Source of the DNA: Streptomyces niger
Lineage (GTDB): Bacteria; Actinomycetota; Actinomycetes; Streptomycetales; Streptomycetaceae
Assembly: GCF_000718305.1 (NCBI RefSeq)
Contig: NZ_JOFQ01000004.1
Location: 1-64,000 of the forward strand
DNA length: 64,000 bases
Direction: 5' to 3'
Shown here: piece by piece, positions 17,291-25,812 of the stretch
How positions within the stretch are numbered: the stretch's first letter is position 1
Layout of the letters: the number at the start of each line of letters is the position of its first letter
Program-made: the position numbers and the translations under genes
Notes under the pieces: generated by a model
What the model was told of the DNA's origin: nothing
The model's input: the letters and a program-made list of their open reading frames with translations, nothing else
Database searches by the model: none

Positions 17291-18103
17291 GTGACCACCA
17301 CCCACTCCGGCGTCCCCACCGCCACCCGCGCCACCGCGGTGGCCGCACGCGCCACGGATCTCACCAAGGTCTACGGACAGGGCGAGACCCAGGTGGTCGC
17401 CCTGGACGGCGTGAACGTCGAGTTCCGGCAGGCCGAATTCACCGCGATCATGGGCCCCTCCGGCTCCGGCAAGTCCACGCTGATGCACTGCATGGCAGGC
17501 CTGGACACCATCTCCCGCGGCTCGGCCCGGATAGGCGAGACCGAGCTGACCGGCCTGAAGGACAAGAAGCTCACCCAGCTCCGCCGGGACAAGATCGGCT
17601 TCATCTTCCAGGCGTTCAACCTGCTGCCCACGCTCAGCGCGCTGGAGAACATCACGCTGCCGATGGACATCGCGGGCCGCAAGCCCGACAAGCAGTGGCT
17701 GGACCGGGTCGTGGAGACGGTCGGCCTCGCCGGACGGCTCAAGCACCGCCCGAGCGAGCTCTCCGGCGGCCAGCAGCAGCGCGTCGCGGTGGCCCGCGCG
17801 CTGGCCTCCCGGCCCGAGATCATCTTCGCGGACGAGCCCACCGGCAACCTCGACTCCCGCTCCGGCGCCGAGGTACTGGGCTTCCTGCGGAACTCCGTGC
17901 GCGAGCTGGGCCAGACCGTGGTCATGGTCACGCACGACCCGGTCGCCGCCTCCTACGCGGACCGCGTGGTCTTCCTGGCGGACGGCCGGATCGTCGACGA
18001 CATGAGCGCCCCCACCGCCGACAAGGTGCTGGAGCGCATGCTGCGTTTTTCCGGGGGTTCCCCCCAGACCCCCGGCTTCGACGCCAAGGGCCGTACGAGC
18101 TGA
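17291..18103 (+). CDS. MacB/LolD-type ABC transporter ATP-binding protein
   Basis: A 270-residue ATPase. Walker A GPSGSGKS is at 55-62, Q-loop near 107, the signature LSGGQQQR at 157-164, Walker B plus DEPTGNLD at 181-188, and the H-loop in VTHDP. The NLDSRSG pattern places it in the MacB/LolD/FtsE group that works with FtsX-like permeases. The GTG at 17291 has AGGAG 10 bases upstream. A permease gene follows after 66 bases. Likely substrates are lipids, peptides or drugs; not decidable here. Confidence 0.93.
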   Translation: MTTTHSGVPTATRATAVAARATDLTKVYGQGETQVVALDGVNVEFRQAEFTAIMGPSGSGKSTLMHCMAGLDTISRGSARIGETELTGLKDKKLTQLRRDKIGFIFQAFNLLPTLSALENITLPMDIAGRKPDKQWLDRVVETVGLAGRLKHRPSELSGGQQQRVAVARALASRPEIIFADEPTGNLDSRSGAEVLGFLRNSVRELGQTVVMVTHDPVAASYADRVVFLADGRIVDDMSAPTADKVLERMLRFSGGSPQTPGFDAKGRTS

Positions 18104-18169
18104 CCGGCCCGTACGTACCCCGCTCCGCCGTCCCGCCCTCCGGACCTCACCTTCAGGACTGACCCACTC

Positions 18170-20707
18170 ATGTTCCGTACCGCCTTGCGCAACGTCCTCG
18201 CGCACAAGGCCCGGTTGCTGATGACCGTGCTCGCCGTGCTGCTCGGCGTCGCCTTCGTCTCCGGCACCCTGGTCTTCACCTCGACCGTCTCCGACGCCTT
18301 CCAGCGCTCCTCCCAGAAGGGCTTCGACGACGTCGACGTCGCCGTCACGCCCGTCTGGTCCGACAGTCCCTCCGCCGACCCCGGCCGGCCCGCCCGGCTG
18401 AGCCAGGGCCTGCTGGACAGGACGGCCGCCGTCCCGGGCGCCGCCCGCGTCACCGGTGACGTCTCCGGCTTCGCCGCCGTCGCCGGCAAGGACGGCAAGC
18501 TCCTCGGCGACGGCTTCAGCAGCCAGGGCCACAACTACTTCCCGGGCAAGGACGGCCAGGACCACCGCTACCCGATGCGGGACGGCCAGGCCCCGACGAA
18601 CCCGGGCGAGATCGCGCTGGACGCGAAGACCGCCGACCGCGCCGGCTTCCATGTCGGCGACACCGTACGGCTCTCCGTCGACGGCCCGGTCCGCAAGGAG
18701 AAGCTCACCGGCATCTTCACCACCGACGACGGCAACGCCGCGGCCGGCGGCAGCCTCACCCTCTTCGACACCGCCACCGCGCAGAAGCTGTACTCCGCGC
18801 CCGGCGAGTTCGACCAGATCCAGGTGAAGGCCGCGGCCGGCACCTCGCAGGCGCAGCTGAAGGACCGTATCGACGCGATCCTGCCGAAGGACCGGGCCGA
18901 GACGACCACCGGCCGGAAGCTCGCCGACGACCAGGCGAAGTCGATCGCCGAGAGCATGAGCTCCATGCGCACCAGCCTGCTGGTCTTCGCCGGCATCGCG
19001 CTCTTCGTCGGCATCTTCATCATCGCCAACACCTTCACCATGCTGGTCGCCCAGCGCACCAAGGAACTGGCGCTGCTGCGCGCGGTCGGCGCCAGCCGCC
19101 GCCAGGTGACCCGCTCGGTCCTCATCGAGGCGTTCCTCGTGGGCACGGTCGCCGCGGTCGCCGGACTCGCGGCCGGTGTCGGCATCGGCGCCGGGATGCG
19201 CTCCCTGATGGGCTCCACCGGCCAGTCCCTGCCCGACGGGCCGCTGGTCGTCTCCCCCGGCACGATCCTGACCTCGCTCGTCGTCGGCATCGTGGTGACC
19301 ATGCTCGCCGCGTGGCTGCCCGGCCGCCGGGCCGCGAAGATCCCGCCGGTGGCCGCGATGAACAGCGTGCACGCCACCGCCTCCACCAAGTCCCTGGTCC
19401 TGCGGAACACCCTCGGCGCGATCGTCTCCGCGGCCGGCGCGGCCCTGGTCCTGCTGGCCACCGGCATGGGCGACGGCGGCAAGGCCCCGATGGGCGGCGG
19501 CGCTGCACTGCTGCTGATCGGCATCTTCATCCTGACCCCGCTGCTGTCCCGGCCGCTGATCGCGGCGGCGGCCCCGGTCCTCCGCATCTTCGGGATCTCC
19601 GGCAAGCTGGCCCGGCAGAACGCGGTACGCAATCCGCGCCGCACCGCCGCCACGGCCTCCGCGCTGATGATCGGCCTCACCCTGATCACCGGCCTGACCG
19701 TCATCGCGGGCAGCGCGCAGAAGGCCGTCGACAAGATGGCCACCGACTCGCTGAAGGCGGACTACGTCGTCAGCATGGTCAACAAGGGCCCGCTCTCCCC
19801 GGACGTGGCCACCGAGCTGGCGGACAACCCGAAGGTCACCGCGTCCAGCCCGATGCGCAACGCCCCGGCCCGCGTCGACGGCGACATCGAGTACCTCACC
19901 GGCGTCAACGGCAAGGACCTCGGCAAGCTGACGCAGCTGGACTTCACGGCGGGCTCCCTCGACGGGCTCTCCTCGGACAAGGTCGTCGTGGACGGCGACA
20001 CCGCGAAGCAGCACGGCTGGCACGTCGGCTCCACCCTCACCACCACGTACGAGGACGGCAAGCGCGGCCGGCTCACCGTCGGCGGGGTCTACGAGGGCAA
20101 CGAGCTGATCAAGGGCATCCTGCTGGACACCGCGACCCTGGCCCCGCACCAGAAGGACGCGTCCGACATGCAGGTCATGGTCAAGACCGCGGGCGGCCCG
20201 TCGGAGGCCACCCAGGACGCGCTGGCCAAGGCGCTCGGGAACAACCCGGCCATCGCGGTGCAGGACAAGAAGGACGTCTCCGAGGGCATCGCGCAGATGG
20301 TCACCCTGATGCTGAACGTCCTCTACGGGCTGCTGGCCATGGCGGTGATTGTCGCGGTCCTCGGCGTGGTCAACACCCTCGCGATGTCGGTGTTCGAACG
20401 CTCGCAGGAGATCGGCATGTTGCGCGCGATCGGCCTGGACCGGCGCGGCATCAAGCGCATGGTCCGCCTGGAGTCCCTGGTGATCTCCCTCTTCGGCGGG
20501 GTGCTCGGCATCGGCCTCGGCGTCTTCTTCGGCTGGGCCGGCGGCCGGCTCATCGCGGACAGCCTGGCGACGTACGAGATGGTGCTGCCCTGGGGCCGCA
20601 TCGGGATCTTCCTGGCGCTCGCCGCGGTGGTCGGCGTGCTGGCGGCGCTCTGGCCGGCCCGCCGCGCGGCCCGGCTGAACATGCTCGGCGCGATCAAGGC
20701 GGAGTAG
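18170..20707 (+). CDS. FtsX-like ABC transporter permease, two-lobed
   Basis: An 845-residue permease with two copies of the MacB-like unit. Each has one membrane segment, a periplasmic domain and three clustered segments (FtsX domains near 265-385 and 720-840). The sequence ELALLRAVGASRRQVTRSVL and its counterpart EIGMLRAIGLDRRGIKRMV mark the coupling helices that contact the ATPase. Total about ten segments. It partners the upstream ATP-binding protein. A 14-bp perfect terminator hairpin follows. Confidence 0.92.
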   Translation: MFRTALRNVLAHKARLLMTVLAVLLGVAFVSGTLVFTSTVSDAFQRSSQKGFDDVDVAVTPVWSDSPSADPGRPARLSQGLLDRTAAVPGAARVTGDVSGFAAVAGKDGKLLGDGFSSQGHNYFPGKDGQDHRYPMRDGQAPTNPGEIALDAKTADRAGFHVGDTVRLSVDGPVRKEKLTGIFTTDDGNAAAGGSLTLFDTATAQKLYSAPGEFDQIQVKAAAGTSQAQLKDRIDAILPKDRAETTTGRKLADDQAKSIAESMSSMRTSLLVFAGIALFVGIFIIANTFTMLVAQRTKELALLRAVGASRRQVTRSVLIEAFLVGTVAAVAGLAAGVGIGAGMRSLMGSTGQSLPDGPLVVSPGTILTSLVVGIVVTMLAAWLPGRRAAKIPPVAAMNSVHATASTKSLVLRNTLGAIVSAAGAALVLLATGMGDGGKAPMGGGAALLLIGIFILTPLLSRPLIAAAAPVLRIFGISGKLARQNAVRNPRRTAATASALMIGLTLITGLTVIAGSAQKAVDKMATDSLKADYVVSMVNKGPLSPDVATELADNPKVTASSPMRNAPARVDGDIEYLTGVNGKDLGKLTQLDFTAGSLDGLSSDKVVVDGDTAKQHGWHVGSTLTTTYEDGKRGRLTVGGVYEGNELIKGILLDTATLAPHQKDASDMQVMVKTAGGPSEATQDALAKALGNNPAIAVQDKKDVSEGIAQMVTLMLNVLYGLLAMAVIVAVLGVVNTLAMSVFERSQEIGMLRAIGLDRRGIKRMVRLESLVISLFGGVLGIGLGVFFGWAGGRLIADSLATYEMVLPWGRIGIFLALAAVVGVLAALWPARRAARLNMLGAIKAE

Positions 20708-20726
20708 CCCGCACGGCTGCGCACGC

Positions 20727-20758
20727 GGGAGCCCCGGTCCTGTAGGACCGGGGCTCCC
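20727..20758. terminator. Intrinsic terminator
   Basis: GGGAGCCCCGGTCC and its exact complement form a 14-bp stem with a TGTA loop. It serves the ABC operon and probably also the converging methyltransferase gene. Confidence 0.88.
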
Positions 20759-20778
20759 GTCGTGTCACGGCGGGGCGC

Positions 20779-22101
20779 TCAGCCGCGCCACTCCCGTGCC
20801 CGCAGCGGCATGCCGGAGGCCCCGCCCTCGGGCGTGCGGACCGCGAGGACCTGGTTGACGCCGATGCGGTTGCGCTCGAAGGACAGCGCCGAGGCGGCCA
20901 TGTAGAGCCGCCAGACCCGCGCCCGGCCCGGCGTGGTCAGGCGCACGGCGCGGTCCCAGTGGCGCTCCAGGTTGGCCACCCACTGGCGCAGCGTCAGCGC
21001 GTAGTGCTCACGGATGGCCTCCACGTCGCGCACCTCGAAGCCGGCGTCCTCCAGCTGGGCGACGGTCCGGCCGATCGGGGCGAGCTCGCCGTCGGGGAAG
21101 ACGTACCGGTCGATGAACTCGTCGACGTGGTAGCTGTCCTCGTCGGCGAGCGGGCGGCGGGCGATCTGGTGGTTGAGCAGCCGGCCGCCCGGCTTGAGCA
21201 GGCCGTACAGGTCGGCGGCGTACTCGGCGTACCGGGCCCGGCCGACGTGCTCGGCCATGCCGATGGAGGAGATCGCGTCGTACGGGCCGTCCTTGACCAG
21301 GCGGTAGTCCTGCACCCGGATCTCGATGCGGTCGGTGAGGCCGGCCTCGGCGACGCGCTTGCGGGCGTACGCGGCCTGCTCCTCGGAGAGGGTGACGCCG
21401 ACCGCGCTCACGCCGTAGTGCTGGGCGGCGTGCAGCACCATCGAGCCCCAGCCGCAGCCCACGTCCAGCAGCCGCTCGCCCTCCTTGAGGTTCAGCTTGC
21501 GGCAGATGAGGTCGAGCTTGTCGCGCTGCGCCTCCTCCAGCGTCGCCGCCCCGTCCTCATCGGTCCCCCAGTAGGCGCAGGAGTAGACCATGGACGGGCC
21601 GAGCACCAGCTCGTAGAAGTCGTTGCCGACGTCGTAGTGGTGGCTGATGGCCTGCTTGTCGCGGCGCAGGGTGTGCAGCGGGCCGTGGCTCTTGGGGGCC
21701 TCTTCGGCGGGCGGCCGGGGCGGGATCGGGGCGCCGGCGAGCGAGAGGAGTTCGCGGACCGCGCTGCGGATCTCGGGGCGGGCGAGGGCGCGCAGGACGG
21801 CGGCGCGCTGCGGCTTGCCGTCGTCCTCGGGGCCGCGTTCCCAGATCATCTCCGCGAGGCCGTCCAGGGCGGCGTAGAGATCGCCGTCGACGTCGAGGTC
21901 GCCGGCCACCCACGCGCGGGCCAGGCCCAACTCGCCGGGCTTGAAGAGCAGGTGGCGCAGGGCGCGTCGGCTGCGGAAGACGAGGGCCGGGGCCCCGGGG
22001 GGACCGGACTCGCTGCGGTCCCAGGCCCGGATGCGCACGGGGAGCGGGGCTCCCAGTACCTCCTCGGCGAGCTTGGTGAGCCGTCCAGCGGCGTCGGCCA
22101 T
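20779..22101 (-). CDS. Cyclopropane-fatty-acyl-phospholipid synthase-like methyltransferase
   Basis: A 440-residue SAM-dependent enzyme. An N-terminal lipid-binding-like domain (1-125) precedes the catalytic Rossmann domain, in which ISHHYDVGNDFYELVLGPSMVYSCAYW is the hallmark of CFA synthases and LLDVGCGWGS is the SAM motif. It methylenates or methylates cis double bonds of membrane lipids. Start ATG 22101 with GGAGG upstream. It lies downstream of ndh on the same strand but is separated from it by a strong terminator, so it likely has its own promoter. Confidence 0.92.
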   Translation of the reverse strand: MADAAGRLTKLAEEVLGAPLPVRIRAWDRSESGPPGAPALVFRSRRALRHLLFKPGELGLARAWVAGDLDVDGDLYAALDGLAEMIWERGPEDDGKPQRAAVLRALARPEIRSAVRELLSLAGAPIPPRPPAEEAPKSHGPLHTLRRDKQAISHHYDVGNDFYELVLGPSMVYSCAYWGTDEDGAATLEEAQRDKLDLICRKLNLKEGERLLDVGCGWGSMVLHAAQHYGVSAVGVTLSEEQAAYARKRVAEAGLTDRIEIRVQDYRLVKDGPYDAISSIGMAEHVGRARYAEYAADLYGLLKPGGRLLNHQIARRPLADEDSYHVDEFIDRYVFPDGELAPIGRTVAQLEDAGFEVRDVEAIREHYALTLRQWVANLERHWDRAVRLTTPGRARVWRLYMAASALSFERNRIGVNQVLAVRTPEGGASGMPLRAREWRG

Positions 22102-22294
22102 GTCGCACACCTCCGTATTGACGAGTCGGGGCGAGATAGTTTCACCCACCACGTAAACGCCTGGCGGGGCCCGGGTAGTCCCGTTCGTTCGTAAGGGAAC
22201 AGCAAAGCCCGGCGCCGGCGCCAATGTGAATACGCCGAAGGGGCGGCGCGCGCGACCGCCACGCGCACCGGCGTGCGGCCCCCTCATACGGACA

Positions 22295-22338
22295 CGCCGA
22301 AGGGCGCCTGCCCCACGGATGGCAGGCGCCCTTCGGCG
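22295..22338. terminator. Intrinsic terminator after ndh
   Basis: An 18-bp perfect stem, CGCCGAAGGGCGCCTGCC with its complement, around an 8-base loop. It separates ndh from the downstream methyltransferase gene on the minus strand. Confidence 0.9.
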
Positions 22339-22379
22339 GATGTGCGGGGGCTTCCCGGCAGGCGCCGGGAAGCCGCTGC

Positions 22380-23777
22380 TCAAGAGGCCTTGGCGGCCGT
22401 CTTGTCGTCCTTCTTCTCCTCGGCGGCGGCAGCCGGCTTCGGAGCGGGCTTGGCGGCCTCGTAGAACTCCTCGCGGGGGTTCTCCATGGCGCCGAGCGAG
22501 GTGATGTCGCGCTTCTGGAACATGTTGAGCGTCCACTCGGCGATCACCCGGACCTTGCGGTTCCAGGTCGGCATCGCCAGACCGTGGTAGCCGCGGTGCA
22601 TGTACCAGGCGAGACGGCCCTTGAGCTTGATCTTCATCTTGCCCATGACGATCATCGCGACGCCCTTGTGCAGGCCGAGACCGGCGACCGCACCCTTGTT
22701 GGCGTGCTTGTACTCCTTCTGCGGGAAGCCCCGCATACCGGAGACCACGTTGTCGCCGAGCACCTTGGCCTGGCGCATCGCGTGCTGGGCGTTCGGCGGG
22801 CACCAGGCGTTCTCGTTGCCGTTGGCGCGGCCGACCAGGTCCGGGACCTGGGCGTTGTCGCCCGCGGCCCAGATGTAGTCGGAGCCCTGCACCTGGAGGG
22901 TGGCGGCCGTGTCGACGTGACCCCGCGGGCCGAGCGGCAGACCGAAGCGCGCGAGCGCCGGGTTCGGCTTGACGCCGGCCGTCCACACGATGGTGCTGGC
23001 GTCGACCTCAAGGCCGTTGCTGAGCACCACGTGGCCGTCGACGCAGGACGGCATGGTGGTCTTCAGGTAGACCTCGATACCGCGGGACTCCAGGTGCTCC
23101 TTGCCGTACTGGCCGAGCTCGGGACCAACCTCCGGCAGCACCTTGTCGGCGGCGTCGACGAGCACGAAGCGCATGTCCTCGCGCTTCACGTTCTTGTAGA
23201 ACTTGGCCGCGTCGCGCGCCAGGTCCTCGACCTCGCCGATGGTCTCGGCGCCCGCGAAGCCACCGCCGACGAAGACGAAGGTGAGCGCCTTGCGGCGGAT
23301 CTCCTCATCGGTCGTCGACTCGGCCTTGTCGAGCTGCTCGAGCACGTGGTTGCGCAGGCCGATGCCTTCCTCGACACCCTTCATACCGATGCCCTGCTCG
23401 GCCAGGCCGGGGGTCGGGAAGGTGCGGGAGACCGCGCCCATGGCGATGACCAGGTAGTCGAAGGGCAGCTCGTACGCCTCGCCCACGAGCGGGGCGACCG
23501 TGGCGACCTTGCGGTCCTGGTCGATGGTGGTGACGCGGCCGGTGAGAATCTCGGCACCCGGCACAGCGCGTCGCAGCGGGACGACGACGTTGCGCGGCGA
23601 GATGCTGCCGGCGGCAGTCTCGGGGAGGAAGGGCTGGTACGTCATGTACGAGCGCGGGTCGACGACCGTGACGGTCGCCTCGCCGTACCGCATCTTCTTG
23701 AGGATGCGGCGTGCCGCGTACAGGCCTACGTACCCACCGCCTACTACGAGGATCCTGGGACGCTCCGTGGTGCTCAT
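22380..23777 (-). CDS. ndh: Type II NADH dehydrogenase
   Basis: A 465-residue single-subunit NADH:quinone oxidoreductase. The FAD-binding GGGYVG (13-18) lies in the first Rossmann fold. The second nucleotide fold has VFVGGGFAGAET, and the C-terminal flavin contact has YIWAAGDNAQVPD. The C-terminal ~50 residues are hydrophilic Lys/Ala/Pro rich after a membrane-binding amphipathic helix region. It oxidises NADH without proton pumping. The ATG at 23777 has no clear ribosome site and follows a small hairpin. A Rex-like operator lies 36 bases upstream, in line with Rex control of ndh known in Streptomyces. Confidence 0.93.
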   Translation of the reverse strand: MSTTERPRILVVGGGYVGLYAARRILKKMRYGEATVTVVDPRSYMTYQPFLPETAAGSISPRNVVVPLRRAVPGAEILTGRVTTIDQDRKVATVAPLVGEAYELPFDYLVIAMGAVSRTFPTPGLAEQGIGMKGVEEGIGLRNHVLEQLDKAESTTDEEIRRKALTFVFVGGGFAGAETIGEVEDLARDAAKFYKNVKREDMRFVLVDAADKVLPEVGPELGQYGKEHLESRGIEVYLKTTMPSCVDGHVVLSNGLEVDASTIVWTAGVKPNPALARFGLPLGPRGHVDTAATLQVQGSDYIWAAGDNAQVPDLVGRANGNENAWCPPNAQHAMRQAKVLGDNVVSGMRGFPQKEYKHANKGAVAGLGLHKGVAMIVMGKMKIKLKGRLAWYMHRGYHGLAMPTWNRKVRVIAEWTLNMFQKRDITSLGAMENPREEFYEAAKPAPKPAAAAEEKKDDKTAAKAS

Positions 23778-23812
23778 GTCATCGAGTATCCACCCCCACT
23801 TGGGGGGTAGCT

Positions 23813-23828
23813 CGTGAGGGTCTTCACA
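23813..23828. promoter_or_regulatory. Rex-like operator proximal to ndh
   Basis: On the minus strand the site reads TGTGAA-GACC-CTCACG, two mismatches from the TGTGAA-N4-TTCACA consensus of the NADH/NAD+ sensor Rex. It is 36 bases upstream of the ndh start codon. Confidence 0.55.
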
Positions 23829-23999
23829 AGCACCGTACAGGGGTCTGCTACACTCCGCGCCTTCGTGATCGACGCCATAGCTCCGCGGGGGAACCACAAG
23901 GTCACGCCGAGCGTTGGTCACCCCTCCTCATCAGGGCTTGCGGCCCTTCGTGAGGCTGGACCACGCGTCACATAAGCGCTCCCTCAAGCCCGCCGAAAC

Positions 24000-24083
24000 C
24001 GCACATTCCTCGGTGCTCGCTCACAGGTGAGCCCCGGAGGGGCGAGTGAGGGGCGACTTGTTGCCCCATCGGGCGCTTTTTTC
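24000..24083 (+). ncRNA. Possible small RNA with terminator
   Basis: On the + strand the region shows GCTCA-CAGG-TGAGC and GCCCC-GGA-GGGGC hairpins, then GCCC-CATC-GGGC followed by six T. This looks like a short structured transcript ending in an intrinsic terminator, between ndh and ppx. On the minus strand the same bases could instead be a structured leader of ndh. No other gene is visible in 23778-24198. Confidence 0.3.
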
Positions 24084-24101
24084 ATGTGAAGAGTTTCACG
24101 A
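24084..24101. promoter_or_regulatory. Rex-like operator, distal
   Basis: TGTGAA-GAGT-TTCACG (24085-24100) with AT flanks is one mismatch from the Rex consensus. It is about 310 bases upstream of ndh and immediately beyond the candidate small-RNA terminator. Confidence 0.5.
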
Positions 24102-24123
24102 ACATTTTCCGCGGCGTGCCGCG

Positions 24124-24166
24124 AAGGGGCCCCGGAACGCGTCACTCACGCGCTCCGAGGCCCCTT
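24124..24166. terminator. Hairpin terminator after ppx
   Basis: AAGGGGCC pairs with GGCCCCTT, continued by CGGA/TCCG and CGCGT/ACGCG with two mismatches; loop CACTC. It lies beyond the ppx stop on the minus strand. Confidence 0.6.
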
Positions 24167-24198
24167 TCAACACCCCTCAGAAGCCCTCAACGGCCCCC

Positions 24199-25140
24199 TC
24201 AGGCGATGCTCCAGGCGATGCCGTCCAGGATGTCGTGCTCGGAGACGACGACCTCCTGAGCGCCCGTACGTTCCATGATCGCCAGCAGTACGAGGGCGCC
24301 CGCGGCGATCACGTCCACCCGGCCCGCGTGCATCACCGGGATCGCCGCGCGCTCCTCGTGCGTGGAGGCCAGCAGCCGCTCGGTGATCTCGCGGACCTTC
24401 GCCAGCGGGATGCGGGAGTGGTGGATGGCGGCCGAGTCGTACTCCGGCAGCCCCAGCGCGATCCCGGCCATCGTGGTCACCGAGCCGGCCAGGCCCACCA
24501 GGGTGTGCGCCTCGTCCAGCGGCACGGCCGCCGCGGCCCGGTCCAGCGCCGCCGCGATGTCGGCCTTGACGGCGGCGATCTGCTCGGCCCCCGGCGGGTC
24601 GATGACCTCACCGTCGCGCACGAGATGCCGCTCGGTCATCCGGACGCAGCCCACGTCCACCGAGCGCGCCGCCTGCACGGAGTCCGAGCCGAGCACGAAC
24701 TCCGTCGACCCGCCGCCGATGTCCACGACCAGGTACGGCTTCGCAAGGTCGGCGCGCCCTGTCAGCTCCTTCGTCGCGCCCGTGAAGGAGAACTCCGCCT
24801 CCTGGTCGCCGGTGATCACCTCGGGCTCCACGCCCAGGATGTCCACCACACCGCGCACGAAGTCATCCCGGTTCTCCGCGTCGCGCGAGGCCGAGGTCGC
24901 CACGAAGCGCAGCCGCTCCGCGCCCAGCTCCTCGATCACGGCGGCGTACTCCCGGCAGGCCGCGAAGGTCCGCTCCAGCGCCTCCGGCGCCAGCCGGCCC
25001 GTACGGTCCACGCCCTGCCCGAGCCGGACGATCTTCATCCGGCGGTCCAGGTCCTTCAGCTCGCCGGTCTCCGGATCCAGGTCCGCGACCAGCAGGCGGA
25101 TGGAGTTGGTGCCGCAGTCGATGGCGGCGACGCGCTTCAC
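24199..25140 (-). CDS. ppx: Ppx/GppA exopolyphosphatase family protein
   Basis: A 313-residue member of the sugar kinase/Hsp70 fold phosphatases that hydrolyse polyphosphate or pppGpp. AAIDCGTNSIRLLVAD at the N-terminus and VVDIGGGSTEFVLG in the middle are the two phosphate-binding loops. The short length is that of the single-lobed actinobacterial type lacking the C-terminal HD domain of E. coli Ppx. The GTG at 25140 overlaps the DUF501 stop, so the genes are translationally coupled. Role in polyphosphate or stringent signalling is likely; which substrate is used cannot be read from sequence. Confidence 0.9.
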   Translation of the reverse strand: MKRVAAIDCGTNSIRLLVADLDPETGELKDLDRRMKIVRLGQGVDRTGRLAPEALERTFAACREYAAVIEELGAERLRFVATSASRDAENRDDFVRGVVDILGVEPEVITGDQEAEFSFTGATKELTGRADLAKPYLVVDIGGGSTEFVLGSDSVQAARSVDVGCVRMTERHLVRDGEVIDPPGAEQIAAVKADIAAALDRAAAAVPLDEAHTLVGLAGSVTTMAGIALGLPEYDSAAIHHSRIPLAKVREITERLLASTHEERAAIPVMHAGRVDVIAAGALVLLAIMERTGAQEVVVSEHDILDGIAWSIA

Positions 25141-25703
25141 TCGGAGGCTCCCTCTTCCTCGTTCTCCGGCTCGTTCTCTGCCTCGTTCCCGCACGGGCTC
25201 ACGCAGGGGCCCTTCTTCCACCACTCCGGCAGCATGGCGATGGCCTCATCGCCCAGCGGGTTCACGCCGGGGCCGGCCGCCAGCGAGTGACCGACCAGGA
25301 CGTGCAGGCACTTCACCCGGTCCGGCATGCCACCCGCGCTCGGAAAGCCCTTCAGCTCCTCGATGGCGTCGCGGCGCCGGATGTAGTCCTCGTGCGCCGC
25401 GCGGTAGGCGGCGGCCAGCTCCGGGTCGCTCGCCAGCCGCTCGGTCATCTCCTTCATCACGCCGTTCGCCTCCAACGTGCCGATCGCGGAGGCCGCCCGC
25501 GGGCACGTCAGGTAGTACAGCGTGGGGAACGGCGTGCCGTCCTCCAGGCGCGGGGCCGTCTCGACGACGTCCGGGTTGCCGCAGGGGCAGCGGTGCGCGA
25601 TGGCGCGCAGGCCGCGGGGCGGGCGGCCCAGCTGCTCACGGAACGCCGCGACGTCCGCGTCGGTGGGCTCGGTGGGCTCGGTCTGGGGAGGCGGCGTGTC
25701 CAT
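25137..25703 (-). CDS. DUF501 family protein
   Basis: A 188-residue protein of the DUF501 family, with the family-specific QLGRPPRGLRAIAHRCPCGNPDVV and the strand FPTLYYLTCPRAASAIGTLE. Conserved Cys residues in CPCG suggest metal or redox binding. The start ATG at 25703 follows AAGAGAAA; an in-frame extension upstream runs through three DNA repeats and is doubtful. It always travels with divIC, eno and ppx in actinobacteria. Function unknown. Confidence 0.85.
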   Translation of the reverse strand: MDTPPPQTEPTEPTDADVAAFREQLGRPPRGLRAIAHRCPCGNPDVVETAPRLEDGTPFPTLYYLTCPRAASAIGTLEANGVMKEMTERLASDPELAAAYRAAHEDYIRRRDAIEELKGFPSAGGMPDRVKCLHVLVGHSLAAGPGVNPLGDEAIAMLPEWWKKGPCVSPCGNEAENEPENEEEGASE

Positions 25704-25723
25704 GCAGGTTTCTCTTGTCGTCA

Positions 25724-25787
25724 GGACGTACGTGTCGTCTGTCGTCGGGACGTACGTGTCGTGGCTCGTCCGGGACGTACGTGTCGT
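25724..25787. repeat. Three spaced GGACGTACGTGTCGT repeats
   Basis: The 15-mer occurs at 25724-25738, 25748-25762 and 25773-25787, spaced 24-25 bases, between divIC and the DUF501 start. The core ACGTACGT is self-complementary. It could be an operator array for an internal promoter or part of an extended DUF501 N-terminus. Confidence 0.6.
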
Positions 25788-25812
25788 CGGAGGTGTGCTG
25801 TCGGCCGCCCCA

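Noticed and set aside
24000..24083. 6C RNA
   Set aside because: The hairpins do not show the two C-rich loops of that class; only a generic small-RNA call is supportable.
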